The notes under the pieces are model-generated. The model was not told the origin of the DNA. It worked only from the letters and a program-made list of their open reading frames with translations, and searched no databases. From NCBI RefSeq assembly GCF_014642875.1, contig NZ_BMJC01000005.1:248001-312000 (forward strand): DNA of 64,000 bases, in the 5' to 3' direction. Each line of letters begins with the position of its first letter. The first letter of the stretch is position 1. This DNA comes from Puia dinghuensis. GTDB lineage: Bacteria > Bacteroidota > Bacteroidia > Chitinophagales > Chitinophagaceae. Below are positions 49,975 to 58,806 of the stretch, piece after piece. A program made the position numbers and the translations under genes.

Positions 49975-51747
49975 TTAGTCATCATCCTTGCGATGATGCT
50001 TGCTGCGCCCATAGATCTTGCGCGCTTTCTCGATAAGGGAGATAAATTCCTGTTGAAGCCCATCCTGCGGATCACTCGACTCATGGGCTATTTCGATGGC
50101 ATCCTTCCAGTCCGCCTGGCGGGTAAACCGCGATCGCTTCAGCAATCCGCCAAATAAAGCGATGGAAGAAGCAAACCGGTAACAAGGCTGCAGCTCATTA
50201 AAGGGAATCGGCTGGTTCTCGCACTCATATACACTGGTCTTCGTCAGGGAATCACGCGGCAAACGGTAATTCAGCTGGACATGCGCCAGCCACCCCTCAT
50301 CCTCAACCTCCTCACTGCCCTGCTCAGTTGGGATGATCTCGAACAAGGCCAGCAAGGAATGCCCTGACCCCACTTCCCCGCCTTGTATCTGGCTCAGGGA
50401 ATCCGATAAAACCTTTGCCTTATTGTCGAACCCAATAAGCCGGTAGTCTTTCACCAGCGTCGGGTTGAACCGGATGTTCAAAAAAGCGTCATCCGCCACC
50501 GCATACACGGTCTGCGTAAACTCCCGCACCAACACCTTCTCCGCCTCCCGTTCATCATCCAGGTAGGCAAAATTGCCGTTGCCTTTCTTTGCCAGTATCT
50601 CCAGCTTGGAGTCTTTATAATTGCCCATCCCCACCCCCAAACACGTCAGATAGACCCCCCAATCCTTATATTGCAAAACCAGTTTCTCCAACTCTTCTTC
50701 CGAGGTCTCGCCCTCGTTGAAATCCCCATCCGTAGCCAGGATCACCCGGTTATTACCCCCCCTGATAAACTGGCTCTTCGCTACCCTGTAAGCCGCCCGG
50801 ATACCCGCTTCACCCGGTGTGGACCCACCCGGCGCCAGACTGTCGATAGCTTCCAATATCTTATTCTTGTCCTTTCCCGAGGTCGGCTGCAGCGCCACTG
50901 CCACCCCACCGCCATAAGTGATGATCGAAACCGTATCAATCTGTCGTAAGTTATTGATTAACAATCCAAAAGCCGATTTCAACAAGGGCAGCTTATTGGG
51001 CAGATCCATCGATCCGGAATTGTCTATTAGCAACACCAGGTTGGCTGGGGGTATCTTGGCCGCATCGATCTTGCGCGCACTCACCTGTAAAAAAAGCAGC
51101 CGGCTATCGGGGTTCCAGGGACAGTCGGACAACCGCGAATGGAAGGCAAAACAACTGTCTGCCGGCGGATCAGTATACCCAAAATTGAAATAATTGAGCA
51201 GCTCTTCTATCCTCACCGCATCAGGCGGGATCGTACTGCCCATATTCAGAAAACGACGAACATTACTATAAGAAGCCTTGTCGATGGTGACGGCAAAACC
51301 CGTCTCGGGAAACCTTTTAGCAGGAATAAAATCATTTTCAACAAGCGAACTGTAGGTCTCAGCACCAACAGTCCATCCCTTCCGGTCGGAAGCCTTTAGA
51401 TCCTTGGTAAATGATAAAAGGCCCTTACGCGGCGGTGGGGGCAGGGAAGAACGGCTTAGTTGCCGCAAATGAAGATTTTGATATTGTGTGGCGTCAACGG
51501 ATACAACCAGCGTCTGAAAACCGTCCGCAGAAAGCGTCAGCGTATCCACCGCCGCGGGGACAGGGATCCCAAAAGCCCCCGAACTACCCGAGTGATACAA
51601 GTACCCGCTCGAATGAACCAGTATCCGCACATCTGGCAATAGGCTGTTGTTCTCATCTTTCACTTCTCCGCGCAAATAGAACTGGGCATGCGCAGAGATC
51701 AATACCAGAGAACAAAGAAGCCATAGTATTGCACGTTTTATCTCCAT
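49975..51747 (-). CDS. VWA-domain protein with carboxypeptidase-regulatory-like N-terminus
   Basis: A 590-residue exported protein (signal peptide ending SAHAQ). A carboxypeptidase-regulatory-like beta domain (about 24-90; LRGEVKDENNSLLPDVRILVHSS) is followed by a YfbK/VWA-N segment (FAVTIDKASYSNVRRFLNMG...RIEELLNYF), a von Willebrand A domain (about 235-405) with the metal motif DNSGSM in its MIDAS, and a C-terminal DUF3520-like domain. Such proteins are probably periplasmic adhesion or complex-assembly factors; function is unestablished. It starts one base after the hpt stop, so it is co-transcribed with hpt, which is probably chance grouping. Confidence 0.87.
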   Translation of the reverse strand: MEIKRAILWLLCSLVLISAHAQFYLRGEVKDENNSLLPDVRILVHSSGYLYHSGSSGAFGIPVPAAVDTLTLSADGFQTLVVSVDATQYQNLHLRQLSRSSLPPPPRKGLLSFTKDLKASDRKGWTVGAETYSSLVENDFIPAKRFPETGFAVTIDKASYSNVRRFLNMGSTIPPDAVRIEELLNYFNFGYTDPPADSCFAFHSRLSDCPWNPDSRLLFLQVSARKIDAAKIPPANLVLLIDNSGSMDLPNKLPLLKSAFGLLINNLRQIDTVSIITYGGGVAVALQPTSGKDKNKILEAIDSLAPGGSTPGEAGIRAAYRVAKSQFIRGGNNRVILATDGDFNEGETSEEELEKLVLQYKDWGVYLTCLGVGMGNYKDSKLEILAKKGNGNFAYLDDEREAEKVLVREFTQTVYAVADDAFLNIRFNPTLVKDYRLIGFDNKAKVLSDSLSQIQGGEVGSGHSLLALFEIIPTEQGSEEVEDEGWLAHVQLNYRLPRDSLTKTSVYECENQPIPFNELQPCYRFASSIALFGGLLKRSRFTRQADWKDAIEIAHESSDPQDGLQQEFISLIEKARKIYGRSKHHRKDDD

Positions 51748-51748
51748 C

Positions 51749-52285
51749 TCACTCTACCAACTGATAAATCGACGGAATATTGCGTCCTAACCCATCATAA
51801 TCAAGCCCGTAGCCCAGCAGAAACTTGTTAGGAACCGAAAATCCGAGATAATCCACCGCAATCGGATATACAGTAGCCTCCGGCTTGTGAAGCAGGGCTG
51901 CAATTTTCAGCGATGCCGGCTGCTGATGCTCCAGTTGCGGCAGAAATTCACTCAGGGTCTTCCCCGTATCTACGATATCCTCCACAATGACGACATGCCG
52001 CCCGTGCAGATCGGTATCCAGCCCGATGGCCGTGATCACCTGCCCCGACGATTTCGTCCCCTTATACGAAGCTAATTTGATAAAGCTGATCTCCGCCTCG
52101 ATGGTGATCTTCTTGAACAGATCGGAGGCAAACATAAAAGCCCCATTCAGGATAGCGATAAATAACGGTTTCTTGTCCGCATAATCCCGGTTCATCGCAT
52201 CTGCGATAGCTTGTATCTTCCCGTCAATAAGCTCTTCTCCTAAATAGGGACCGAATTCTTTGTCATGCACCCGAATAATGGACAT
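51749..52285 (-). CDS. hpt: Hypoxanthine phosphoribosyltransferase
   Basis: A 178-residue purine-salvage enzyme that joins hypoxanthine (and often guanine) to PRPP, giving IMP or GMP. The PRPP loop is VIVEDIVDTGKT (residues 99-110); ILNGAFMFASDL is the pyrophosphate loop and SYKGTKSSGQV the mobile flap; VDYLGFSVPNKFLLGYGLDYDG is the base-binding region with the FLVGYGLDY-like signature. Length is normal. The gene follows the glucosaminidase gene by 15 bases and precedes the VWA gene by one. It is not near purS. Confidence 0.94.
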   Translation of the reverse strand: MSIIRVHDKEFGPYLGEELIDGKIQAIADAMNRDYADKKPLFIAILNGAFMFASDLFKKITIEAEISFIKLASYKGTKSSGQVITAIGLDTDLHGRHVVIVEDIVDTGKTLSEFLPQLEHQQPASLKIAALLHKPEATVYPIAVDYLGFSVPNKFLLGYGLDYDGLGRNIPSIYQLVE

Positions 52286-52300
52286 ATGGTGGAAATAGTT

Positions 52301-53371
52301 TTATCGTTGACTGTCTGTTACCAATCTCGGCCGCGATGGCGCCGACCGCTGCAAATAGATCCGCTCTCCTGCCACCGGCTTCGAGTCGGAACTCAGCTGA
52401 TTCAGTTCGAGCAGGTCTTGCAGGCGAATACCCTCCGCCTGGCAAATATCATATACACTCTCGCCATCTCTCACCACGTGAATTTCGATGGAGCCCGTCC
52501 GCCGCTTCCGTTGCAGGAAGATCAGCTGCCCCTTCACCAGGACATCCTGCTCCCGCATATCGTTAAATTCCAGTAGCCGTGGCAGCGACAGGTCGTATCG
52601 ATTGGCGACAGCCAATAGGGATGTTCCCGCCTGCACATAGACCACTTTTGTCCGGTTGATCGCAAATTCTCCCTCGGGATATGCCACATCGGTCACCTCC
52701 GTACCCGCACCACCCGCAGCCCGCCCCAAGCCGCCGCCCCCTGTGGAAACCGTTCCACCCCCCGAAGCCGTGCCACCGGCGGCCACTTCCACCGGCTTCA
52801 CGATAGGCGCACCAGGCATCGTCAACACCACCTCCTCCGACGGCTTCATCTTACCCATCGCTATCAGCGTATATTGTTGCAGGTTATAATCCTTGATGAG
52901 TTTAATAAGGATTTGGGAGTATCTGATATTCGTGGCATATCCGGCCTTCCTCAATCCATAGGACCAGCCTTCATAATCCGTAGGGTCCAGCTGGAAAAGA
53001 AAGGCATACCGCGTACCGCGGCGCAGGAAATCGGAATGGTCCCGGTAAGAATCCGCTGCCGTAGCATAGCTGCGAAAACATTCCTGCCGGGCGTCATCGT
53101 CATGATAGACCACCGGCCCCTTCCAGTCATCTTTGCATTTTATGCCAAAATGATTGTTCGATTGCTTCACCAGCTCACTGGTGCCGGCTTCCGATTCATG
53201 CAAGCCCTGCGCCAGGATGATCGCAGCGGGTATCCCCGACCGCTGCATTTCCGCCATCGCAATCTCCTTGTAGGTATTGACATAGATAACCCCGTTGACA
53301 CTCATCTGCGCCGGCAGCTGCTTCACCGCCACCATCAACAACAATCCCGCTGCAATATTTTTTATTGGCAT
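52301..53371 (-). CDS. Glucosaminidase (GH73-like) with two LysM domains
   Basis: A 356-residue cell-wall hydrolase. After the export signal (AGLLLMVAVKQLPAQ) a glucosaminidase/FlgJ-type domain (about 30-170) shows the catalytic region GLHESEAGTSELVKQSNNHFGIKCKDDW and YRDHSDFLRRGTRYAFLF. A Gly-rich linker (about 200-235) leads to two LysM motifs (about 243-290 and 297-345; YVQAGTSLLAVANRYDLSL, HVVRDGESVYDICQAEG) that bind peptidoglycan. It likely cleaves glycan strands of peptidoglycan in the periplasm during growth or separation. It sits between an O-methyltransferase and hpt in a leftward series. Confidence 0.92.
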   Translation of the reverse strand: MPIKNIAAGLLLMVAVKQLPAQMSVNGVIYVNTYKEIAMAEMQRSGIPAAIILAQGLHESEAGTSELVKQSNNHFGIKCKDDWKGPVVYHDDDARQECFRSYATAADSYRDHSDFLRRGTRYAFLFQLDPTDYEGWSYGLRKAGYATNIRYSQILIKLIKDYNLQQYTLIAMGKMKPSEEVVLTMPGAPIVKPVEVAAGGTASGGGTVSTGGGGLGRAAGGAGTEVTDVAYPEGEFAINRTKVVYVQAGTSLLAVANRYDLSLPRLLEFNDMREQDVLVKGQLIFLQRKRRTGSIEIHVVRDGESVYDICQAEGIRLQDLLELNQLSSDSKPVAGERIYLQRSAPSRPRLVTDSQR

Positions 53372-53385
53372 CCTCCGCTTATTTC

Positions 53386-54024
53386 TTATTTCTTCCGGAT
53401 AAAAAACAATCCATCCCGCACCGTTAGCATCACTTTTTCTACCCGATCGTCCGCCGCCACCATTTCATTAAAGGCCTGAATAGCCCTGGCGCTCTTCCCC
53501 TTCACCTCCTTCTCGAGCACTTCACCATGAAAGAGCACATTGTCCGCGATGATCAGGCCCCCGCTTCGCACCCGGGGGAAAACCAATTGATAATAATCCA
53601 TATATCCCACCTTGTCCGCGTCTATAAAAACAATATCCCAGACCTCATCAAGGGCTGGGATGATGGCTAACGCATTTCCCCGGTGCAATATTATCCTGTC
53701 CTGCCAATTTGCCCGACGGAAGTTTTCCTCTGCCCTGTCCGCATCTTCGTCGCGCAATTCGATGGTGTGCAACCTGCCATCCCGGGTCAGACCAGCCGCG
53801 AGACAGAGGGCACTATACCCCATAAAGGTTCCGATCTCCAATACCCGCCGCGGCTGGAGCAAATGGCTTATCACTTCCAGCAGCTCGCCTTGCAGCGGCC
53901 CACTAAGCATATGGGCTTCGGGATGATTCGCCGCCGTATAAGCCGCAATATCCTGCAGCAATGGATTCAGTTTGGAAGAATATTTTTCCGCGTATTCCTG
54001 AGCGCGGGCATCGATAAGTTCCAT
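53386..54024 (-). CDS. SAM-dependent O-methyltransferase
   Basis: A 212-residue class I methyltransferase of the catechol/caffeoyl-CoA O-methyltransferase type (family 3). The start MELIDARAQEYAEKYS is used instead of an ATG six codons earlier. Hallmarks are VLEIGTFMGYSALCLA (SAM loop, near 63), the acidic ELRDEDADRAEENFRRA, FIDADKVGYMDYYQ with the metal-binding Asp residues, and IIADNVLFHGEV. The real substrate is unknown; such enzymes methylate hydroxyls of small molecules. It follows the symporter by 18 bases and precedes the glucosaminidase by 14, so it is part of a longer transcript of unrelated genes. Confidence 0.87.
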   Translation of the reverse strand: MELIDARAQEYAEKYSSKLNPLLQDIAAYTAANHPEAHMLSGPLQGELLEVISHLLQPRRVLEIGTFMGYSALCLAAGLTRDGRLHTIELRDEDADRAEENFRRANWQDRIILHRGNALAIIPALDEVWDIVFIDADKVGYMDYYQLVFPRVRSGGLIIADNVLFHGEVLEKEVKGKSARAIQAFNEMVAADDRVEKVMLTVRDGLFFIRKK

Positions 54025-54042
54025 AGTGGCGCAAATATACAC

Positions 54043-55542
54043 CTATCCTTTCTTCGACAATCCCCACAACCCTAAAAACGTCAGCAATCCATTGATAACC
54101 AACAACTCCAACCCGATTTGGAATCCCCCAAACCACTTGGCGGAATACTGGCTGAGGAAATAACACCCGACGGGCGCCAGCAGGCAGAGCACCGTGATCA
54201 TACCCGTATTGGGCAATACCCGCTTTGTAAAGATACCAAAGGCAAAAAGCCCAAGCAAAGGGCCATAAGTATACCCGGCCAATTCGAGGACGGTATTGAC
54301 GATGGATTTATTATCCACCCATTTGAACACAAGAATGCAAAGCAGGAAAACGACGGCAAAACTGATATGAACGGTCATCCGGACACGCTTTTTCTGCGCC
54401 TCGCTCAGATCATCCCGCCCCTGCAAACCCAACAGGTCGATGCAAAAAGAAGCAGTCAAAGCCGTCAGGGCGCCATCCGCACTGGGAAACAGGGCCGAGA
54501 TAAGCCCGATGATAAAGATGATCGACACCGCGGCAGGCAGATAATGCAGGGCCATGGTCGGAAACAGATCGTCTCCGATGACATTCTTCCCTCCCAGCAT
54601 CAGGGCATGTCCCTCGTACACCGCCCCCTGCTGCAACGAATACAGGTAAAGCAATCCTCCCAGCAGCAAAAACAGAAAACTCACCAACACCATGATAAAA
54701 CTAAAGGTCATGACATTCTTCTTGCTGTCATGGACATTCTTTACACTGATATTCTTCTGCATCATCTCCTGGTCGAGCCCCGTCATGGCAATGGCGATAA
54801 ACATCCCGCCAAGGATTTGCTTGCCCCAAAATCCCTTGCTGTTGACATCTCCGTTAAAGACATGCGTAAACCCTCTCACGTTCAACGCCTGAAAAGCCCC
54901 GCCCAGGGAAAGATGAAGATGTTGCAGGATATAGACGGTACAGACACAAAGCCCCAGCAACATAAATGTAGTCTGCAATGTATCGGTATACACGATGGTC
55001 TTTACCCCGCCTTCGAACGTATACAAAAGTATCATCAGCAGGATGACCAGAGTGGTTAGCCCGAAAGGAATTCCAAGGTCTTTGAGAATAAAGATATGCA
55101 GTACATTGATCACCAGGTAAAGGCGCGCCGTGGCGCCCACCGTGCGGGATATGATGAAGAACAATGCTCCCGTACGATAGGCCACCGAACCAAACCGGGT
55201 GTGCAGGTACCGGTAGATAGAAGTCAGCTGCAGGCGATAATACAACGGCAAAAGGATAAAAGCGATCACCAGGTAGCCAAACCAATAACCGATGATCACC
55301 TGGAAATAAGTCCACGCCTTATGAGCTTCTCCCGCCCAATCCCCCACCGTACCCGGCACACTGACAAACGTAACCCCCGAAAGACTGGTCCCGATCATCC
55401 CAAAAGCAACCAGCATCCAGTTCGATTTGCGGTTGCCGATGAAGAAAGCCTCGTTGTTGGAATGACGCGACGTCCGCCAGGCTACAGCCAGCAACAATAG
55501 GAAATAACCGATGACAAAAGCAAAAAGCAGGAAAGTGGGCAT
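54043..55542 (-). CDS. Sodium:solute symporter family transporter
   Basis: A 499-residue inner-membrane protein with about thirteen hydrophobic helices, the LeuT-like SSS fold. Family features include FGMIGTSLSGVTFVSVPGTVG in helix 1-2, the YRLQLTSIYRYLHTRFG segment, and IIGLISALFPSADGALTALTASFCIDL in helix 8, which carries the sodium-binding Ser/Thr residues. The substrate could be a sugar, a vitamin or an organic acid; nothing nearby decides it. The gene follows the small outer-membrane gene by 22 bases. Confidence 0.88.
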   Translation of the reverse strand: MPTFLLFAFVIGYFLLLLAVAWRTSRHSNNEAFFIGNRKSNWMLVAFGMIGTSLSGVTFVSVPGTVGDWAGEAHKAWTYFQVIIGYWFGYLVIAFILLPLYYRLQLTSIYRYLHTRFGSVAYRTGALFFIISRTVGATARLYLVINVLHIFILKDLGIPFGLTTLVILLMILLYTFEGGVKTIVYTDTLQTTFMLLGLCVCTVYILQHLHLSLGGAFQALNVRGFTHVFNGDVNSKGFWGKQILGGMFIAIAMTGLDQEMMQKNISVKNVHDSKKNVMTFSFIMVLVSFLFLLLGGLLYLYSLQQGAVYEGHALMLGGKNVIGDDLFPTMALHYLPAAVSIIFIIGLISALFPSADGALTALTASFCIDLLGLQGRDDLSEAQKKRVRMTVHISFAVVFLLCILVFKWVDNKSIVNTVLELAGYTYGPLLGLFAFGIFTKRVLPNTGMITVLCLLAPVGCYFLSQYSAKWFGGFQIGLELLVINGLLTFLGLWGLSKKG

Positions 55543-55564
55543 CTTTCAAAAATAAAAAAAATAC

Positions 55565-56194
55565 CTATCTCTTATGCAGGTAAAAGTCAAATCCCGCCCG
55601 TATCACCGGCAACGGATGCCCATAGACATCGTTATAGGGGGAGTTCTTGTTGTCAAGAACGTCGAATAGCAAGGCAATATAAAATCCACTCTCCCCTACC
55701 ATGCGCCGCCCATATCCTACCCCCAGCAGCAGACTCGGCGCATTGGCATTGTATTTATACGTTGTCCCCGAGGTCATGTCCGTTTCCTTGACATTGGTCC
55801 AGTTGAATTCGGGCTGCGCCGTCAGGAAAAGAAAAGGCAGCACATAGGCCCGGCCAAACAGCCCGCCGCCATAAGTAAATTGCTTGCTGCTGACATTGAG
55901 GTTGTAGACAAGGCTGGGGTCGGCCTTGACGCTGGTATAATTGAAATTCACCACCGCTCCTACATCCAGCCACTGATTCAGTGAATATCCTACTTCCGGA
56001 TTGACGCCAACATCGAAATTATACGAACCAAGACCAAGCCCCAGGCTGCCACCCAGAAAAAGGTTCTGTTTCAAAAAGCCCGTTCCGGGGCCCTCATCCG
56101 AATACGTATAGGTACGGTTTGGCATATGATCCTGCGCCATTCCTGCCAGGGACACCATCCACAAGCTGAGCGCGATTACGACCTTTCTTGTCAT
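55565..56194 (-). CDS. Outer-membrane beta-barrel protein
   Basis: A 209-residue exported protein (signal VVIALSLWMVSLAGMAQ; the start MTRKVV is two codons after another Met). The mature part alternates short strands and turns rich in Gly, Tyr and Phe (GGSLGLGLGSYNFDVGVNPEVGYSLNQWLDVGAVVNFNYTS) and closes with AGFDFYLHKR, the pattern of an 8- to 10-strand outer-membrane barrel. It has no known function; small barrels of this type are common in Bacteroidota. It begins right after the GlcD-type gene (stop and start almost touching), so the two are co-transcribed. Confidence 0.75.
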   Translation of the reverse strand: MTRKVVIALSLWMVSLAGMAQDHMPNRTYTYSDEGPGTGFLKQNLFLGGSLGLGLGSYNFDVGVNPEVGYSLNQWLDVGAVVNFNYTSVKADPSLVYNLNVSSKQFTYGGGLFGRAYVLPFLFLTAQPEFNWTNVKETDMTSGTTYKYNANAPSLLLGVGYGRRMVGESGFYIALLFDVLDNKNSPYNDVYGHPLPVIRAGFDFYLHKR

Positions 56195-56200
56195 TATCAA

Positions 56201-57610
56201 TTATTGGTTTGTTTTATCGAATATCTTCCCCGCATTCAGTATCCCGTTAGGGTCGAACACGGCCTTGATCCCCCGCATCAGCTCCAACTGAACATCAGTA
56301 AACACAATATCGAGATACCCTTTCTGCACAAGCCCGATGCCATGTTCCCCGCTGATCGTTCCACCAAGCTCCTTTACCAGCCGAAACAGCGCCCGCAGGC
56401 TCTCTACTATCAACGGATCGTCCTGGCTATTCGTACTTCCCGCCTTTTTGATCCGGATATGCAGGTTGCCATCTCCGGCATGCCCATAACAAACGGCCTG
56501 AAACCCATATTGCTTCCCCAACTCCTTCACTCCCCTGATCAATGCCGGCAAGGCCGCCCTTGGAACGACGGTATCCTCCTCTATCGTATATCCGGCCGCC
56601 TTCACAGCCTCGGCTACCCGCCGCCTCACCTTCCAAAGCTCAGCCTTCTGTGCAGCATCCTCCGCCAGCAGCATGTCTTCACCGGCGCCAAGATCACTAA
56701 GCAGGACAGCTATCGCTTCTATATCCTTCATCAAGACTTCCGGGTCATTCCCATCCACTTCGATGATCAGCTGCGCCTCGATATCCTCCGGCACCGGCAG
56801 GGTACTGTCCAGATAGCGGGCCGTGATCCGCAACGCATCCACTTCCACCAATTCCAGGCCACTGGGGGTAAACCCCGCCCGGAATATAGCCGCCACCGCC
56901 TCACCCGCCTTCTCCAAACTCCGGAAAGGCGCCAGTAGCAACCGGTCCAGACGCGGCAGGGGAATCAGCCTGAGAACGATCTTCGTCACGATGCCAAGCG
57001 TCCCCTCACTGCCAACTACCAATTGCGTTAGATTGTATCCCGTAGAGTTTTTCAACACATTGGCGCCCGTCCAGATGATGTCCCCGGTTGGCAGGACAAG
57101 TTCCAGATTTAAAACGTAGTCCTTCACCACTCCGTATTTCACAGCCTTGGGGCCGCCGCTGTTCTCCGCGATATTTCCGCCGATAAAACAACTACCCCTG
57201 CTGCTGGGATCCGGCGGATAAAACAAGCCCTTCTCCTTCACCGCATCCTGTAATACTTCCGTGATCACACCCGGCTCGGTCATCACCTGTCCGTTGCGCT
57301 CATCTATCTCGAGGATGGAGTTCATCCGCTCTGTCGAAATAACCACACCTCCCAGATGCGGTAGCGCTCCGCCACTCAACCCCGTACCCGCCCCCCTGGG
57401 CGTCACCGGTATCCGGTGCTCATTGCAAAGTCGCATAATCGCACTGATCTCGGCCGCCGTCCTGGGCTTTAACACAATATCGGGCAAAAAGACCAATTCC
57501 TCCGTTTCATCATGCGCATAGCGCTGCAGCGGCTCCGCCTCTGTCACGACATTGGCAGCCCCGACTATTTTGCTGAATGCATCAGCCAGCGATGGATCGA
57601 CTATCCCCAT
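56201..57610 (-). CDS. FAD-linked D-2-hydroxyacid dehydrogenase, GlcD/D-lactate type
   Basis: A 469-residue flavoprotein of the GlcD/D-lactate dehydrogenase family, oxidising a 2-hydroxyacid such as glycolate or D-lactate and passing electrons to quinone or another acceptor. The start MGIVDPSLADAFSKI is used; codons before it are not conserved. The PCMH-type FAD domain (about 35-215) has PRGAGTGLSGGAL and PDPSSRGSCFIGGNIAENSGG; the C-terminal domain (about 230-469) has CYGHAGDGNLHIRI and GEHGIGLVQKGYL, where His residues bind metal and substrate. No GlcE/GlcF subunits follow, so it may work alone. It lies between PorP/SprF and a small barrel protein. Confidence 0.93.
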   Translation of the reverse strand: MGIVDPSLADAFSKIVGAANVVTEAEPLQRYAHDETEELVFLPDIVLKPRTAAEISAIMRLCNEHRIPVTPRGAGTGLSGGALPHLGGVVISTERMNSILEIDERNGQVMTEPGVITEVLQDAVKEKGLFYPPDPSSRGSCFIGGNIAENSGGPKAVKYGVVKDYVLNLELVLPTGDIIWTGANVLKNSTGYNLTQLVVGSEGTLGIVTKIVLRLIPLPRLDRLLLAPFRSLEKAGEAVAAIFRAGFTPSGLELVEVDALRITARYLDSTLPVPEDIEAQLIIEVDGNDPEVLMKDIEAIAVLLSDLGAGEDMLLAEDAAQKAELWKVRRRVAEAVKAAGYTIEEDTVVPRAALPALIRGVKELGKQYGFQAVCYGHAGDGNLHIRIKKAGSTNSQDDPLIVESLRALFRLVKELGGTISGEHGIGLVQKGYLDIVFTDVQLELMRGIKAVFDPNGILNAGKIFDKTNQ

Positions 57611-57665
57611 TTGTTTAATTTCCGCAAAAATAATGGAATTCTGCCGCCGCCCATCCCTTGGCATC

Positions 57666-58706
57666 TCATGGTTTGAAATTCGGGCACAGCGACTGGCGCT
57701 TGTCCCCATTGTATTGACTGTAAAAGCCCTGGTTGATCAATGCAAACTCCCAGGAGCCATAGCCACCATCATAATGTTTCAATCCCGATGTGGTGACATC
57801 ATAGGTGAAGCTTAACTTGATATTCTTGTAAACAAACCCGACCATCACGATCAATGCATCTCCTGGCCGCATATACAGCCCCCCAACCACCTGCTGGTCG
57901 CCCTCATCCTGGAGATTGAACTGGGCATTCATTCCAATCACCATCTCATTGGCGCCCGCCATCTGGGTATAATACCCCATCGGATTGAGGATCACCTGGT
58001 CACTATACTTTATACTGGCATTGACAAAACCCGTATACCGGGGCGCGATGCGGCTGTCATAACCCACCGGGTCGGTATTGAAAAAAGATTCCCGCGGCCG
58101 GTTGATATGCTGCACCGAAAACCCGCCGTTGAGATAGATTTTGTTCGTGGGAAAATAAGCATAGTTCATCCCGATCTGCATATCGAAGAAATTATCCGAC
58201 GGATGATCGATGATGACACTCGTCGGCAGCGTATTGTCAAAGAATTTCCCGTCAAATTGATCCGGGAATTTCAGGTTGGCGGTATTGATCCGTTTGTTCA
58301 CCCAGCCGGAATTGAACCCAAGCGTGATCAGACTCGCATAACCCACCATCTGGTGATAGGCCACCGAGCCGTAGACAGAGGTCGAGGTCAGCGTGCTCGT
58401 TCCGGCATCATCCCGCAGGATTACCCCGCCAAGCCCCATCCAGCCGTTCTCTATCCGGTTGCGAAAAACCTGCGCATCCCCCCAGATGCTCATCGTCCGG
58501 TAAGGCGCCGCCATGATGGCCGACCATTGGTCCCGGTAATTGGCTCCCAACCGGTAATCGGCGTCGGGAATAAACCCGGTATTGGCAGGATTGGTTAACA
58601 GGGGGGCATTGAACCACTGCGAAAAGTGCAAATCCTGGCCGTAGGCCCCCAGTATCCCCAGGGTGAGCCCACAGCTCAGCAGAACTATCGTTTTCAATCC
58701 CCTCAT
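57666..58706 (-). CDS. PorP/SprF family type IX secretion membrane protein
   Basis: A 346-residue outer-membrane protein. Signal peptide (IVLLSCGLTLGILGAYGQ), family opening DLHFSQWFNAPLLTNPANTGFIPDADYRLGANYRDQWSA, then a barrel body closing near FDVTTSGLK. Such proteins belong to the type IX system and pair with type B (CHU_C-type) substrates. It lies 100 bp after a PKD/type B protein gene, the same order as at 28843-34363. The gap holds a GAGCCGC/GCGGCTC hairpin (58764-58782). Confidence 0.93.
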   Translation of the reverse strand: MRGLKTIVLLSCGLTLGILGAYGQDLHFSQWFNAPLLTNPANTGFIPDADYRLGANYRDQWSAIMAAPYRTMSIWGDAQVFRNRIENGWMGLGGVILRDDAGTSTLTSTSVYGSVAYHQMVGYASLITLGFNSGWVNKRINTANLKFPDQFDGKFFDNTLPTSVIIDHPSDNFFDMQIGMNYAYFPTNKIYLNGGFSVQHINRPRESFFNTDPVGYDSRIAPRYTGFVNASIKYSDQVILNPMGYYTQMAGANEMVIGMNAQFNLQDEGDQQVVGGLYMRPGDALIVMVGFVYKNIKLSFTYDVTTSGLKHYDGGYGSWEFALINQGFYSQYNGDKRQSLCPNFKP

Positions 58707-58763
58707 TGTTTGTATTAACGTAGGTTACCTGATTTTGGTTGTCCATTCACCACCCATTAACAG

Positions 58764-58782
58764 GAGCCGCTGGAAGCGGCTC
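58764..58782. promoter_or_regulatory. Hairpin between type B protein and PorP/SprF genes
   Basis: GAGCCGC (58764-58770) pairs with GCGGCTC (58776-58782) across a 5-base loop. No T-run follows on the coding strand, so it looks like an intercistronic mRNA element rather than a terminator; note the likeness to the GAGCCGCC hairpin after susD. Confidence 0.45.
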
Positions 58783-58806
58783 GACCCTTCCGCCCCCTAT
58801 CCGCAA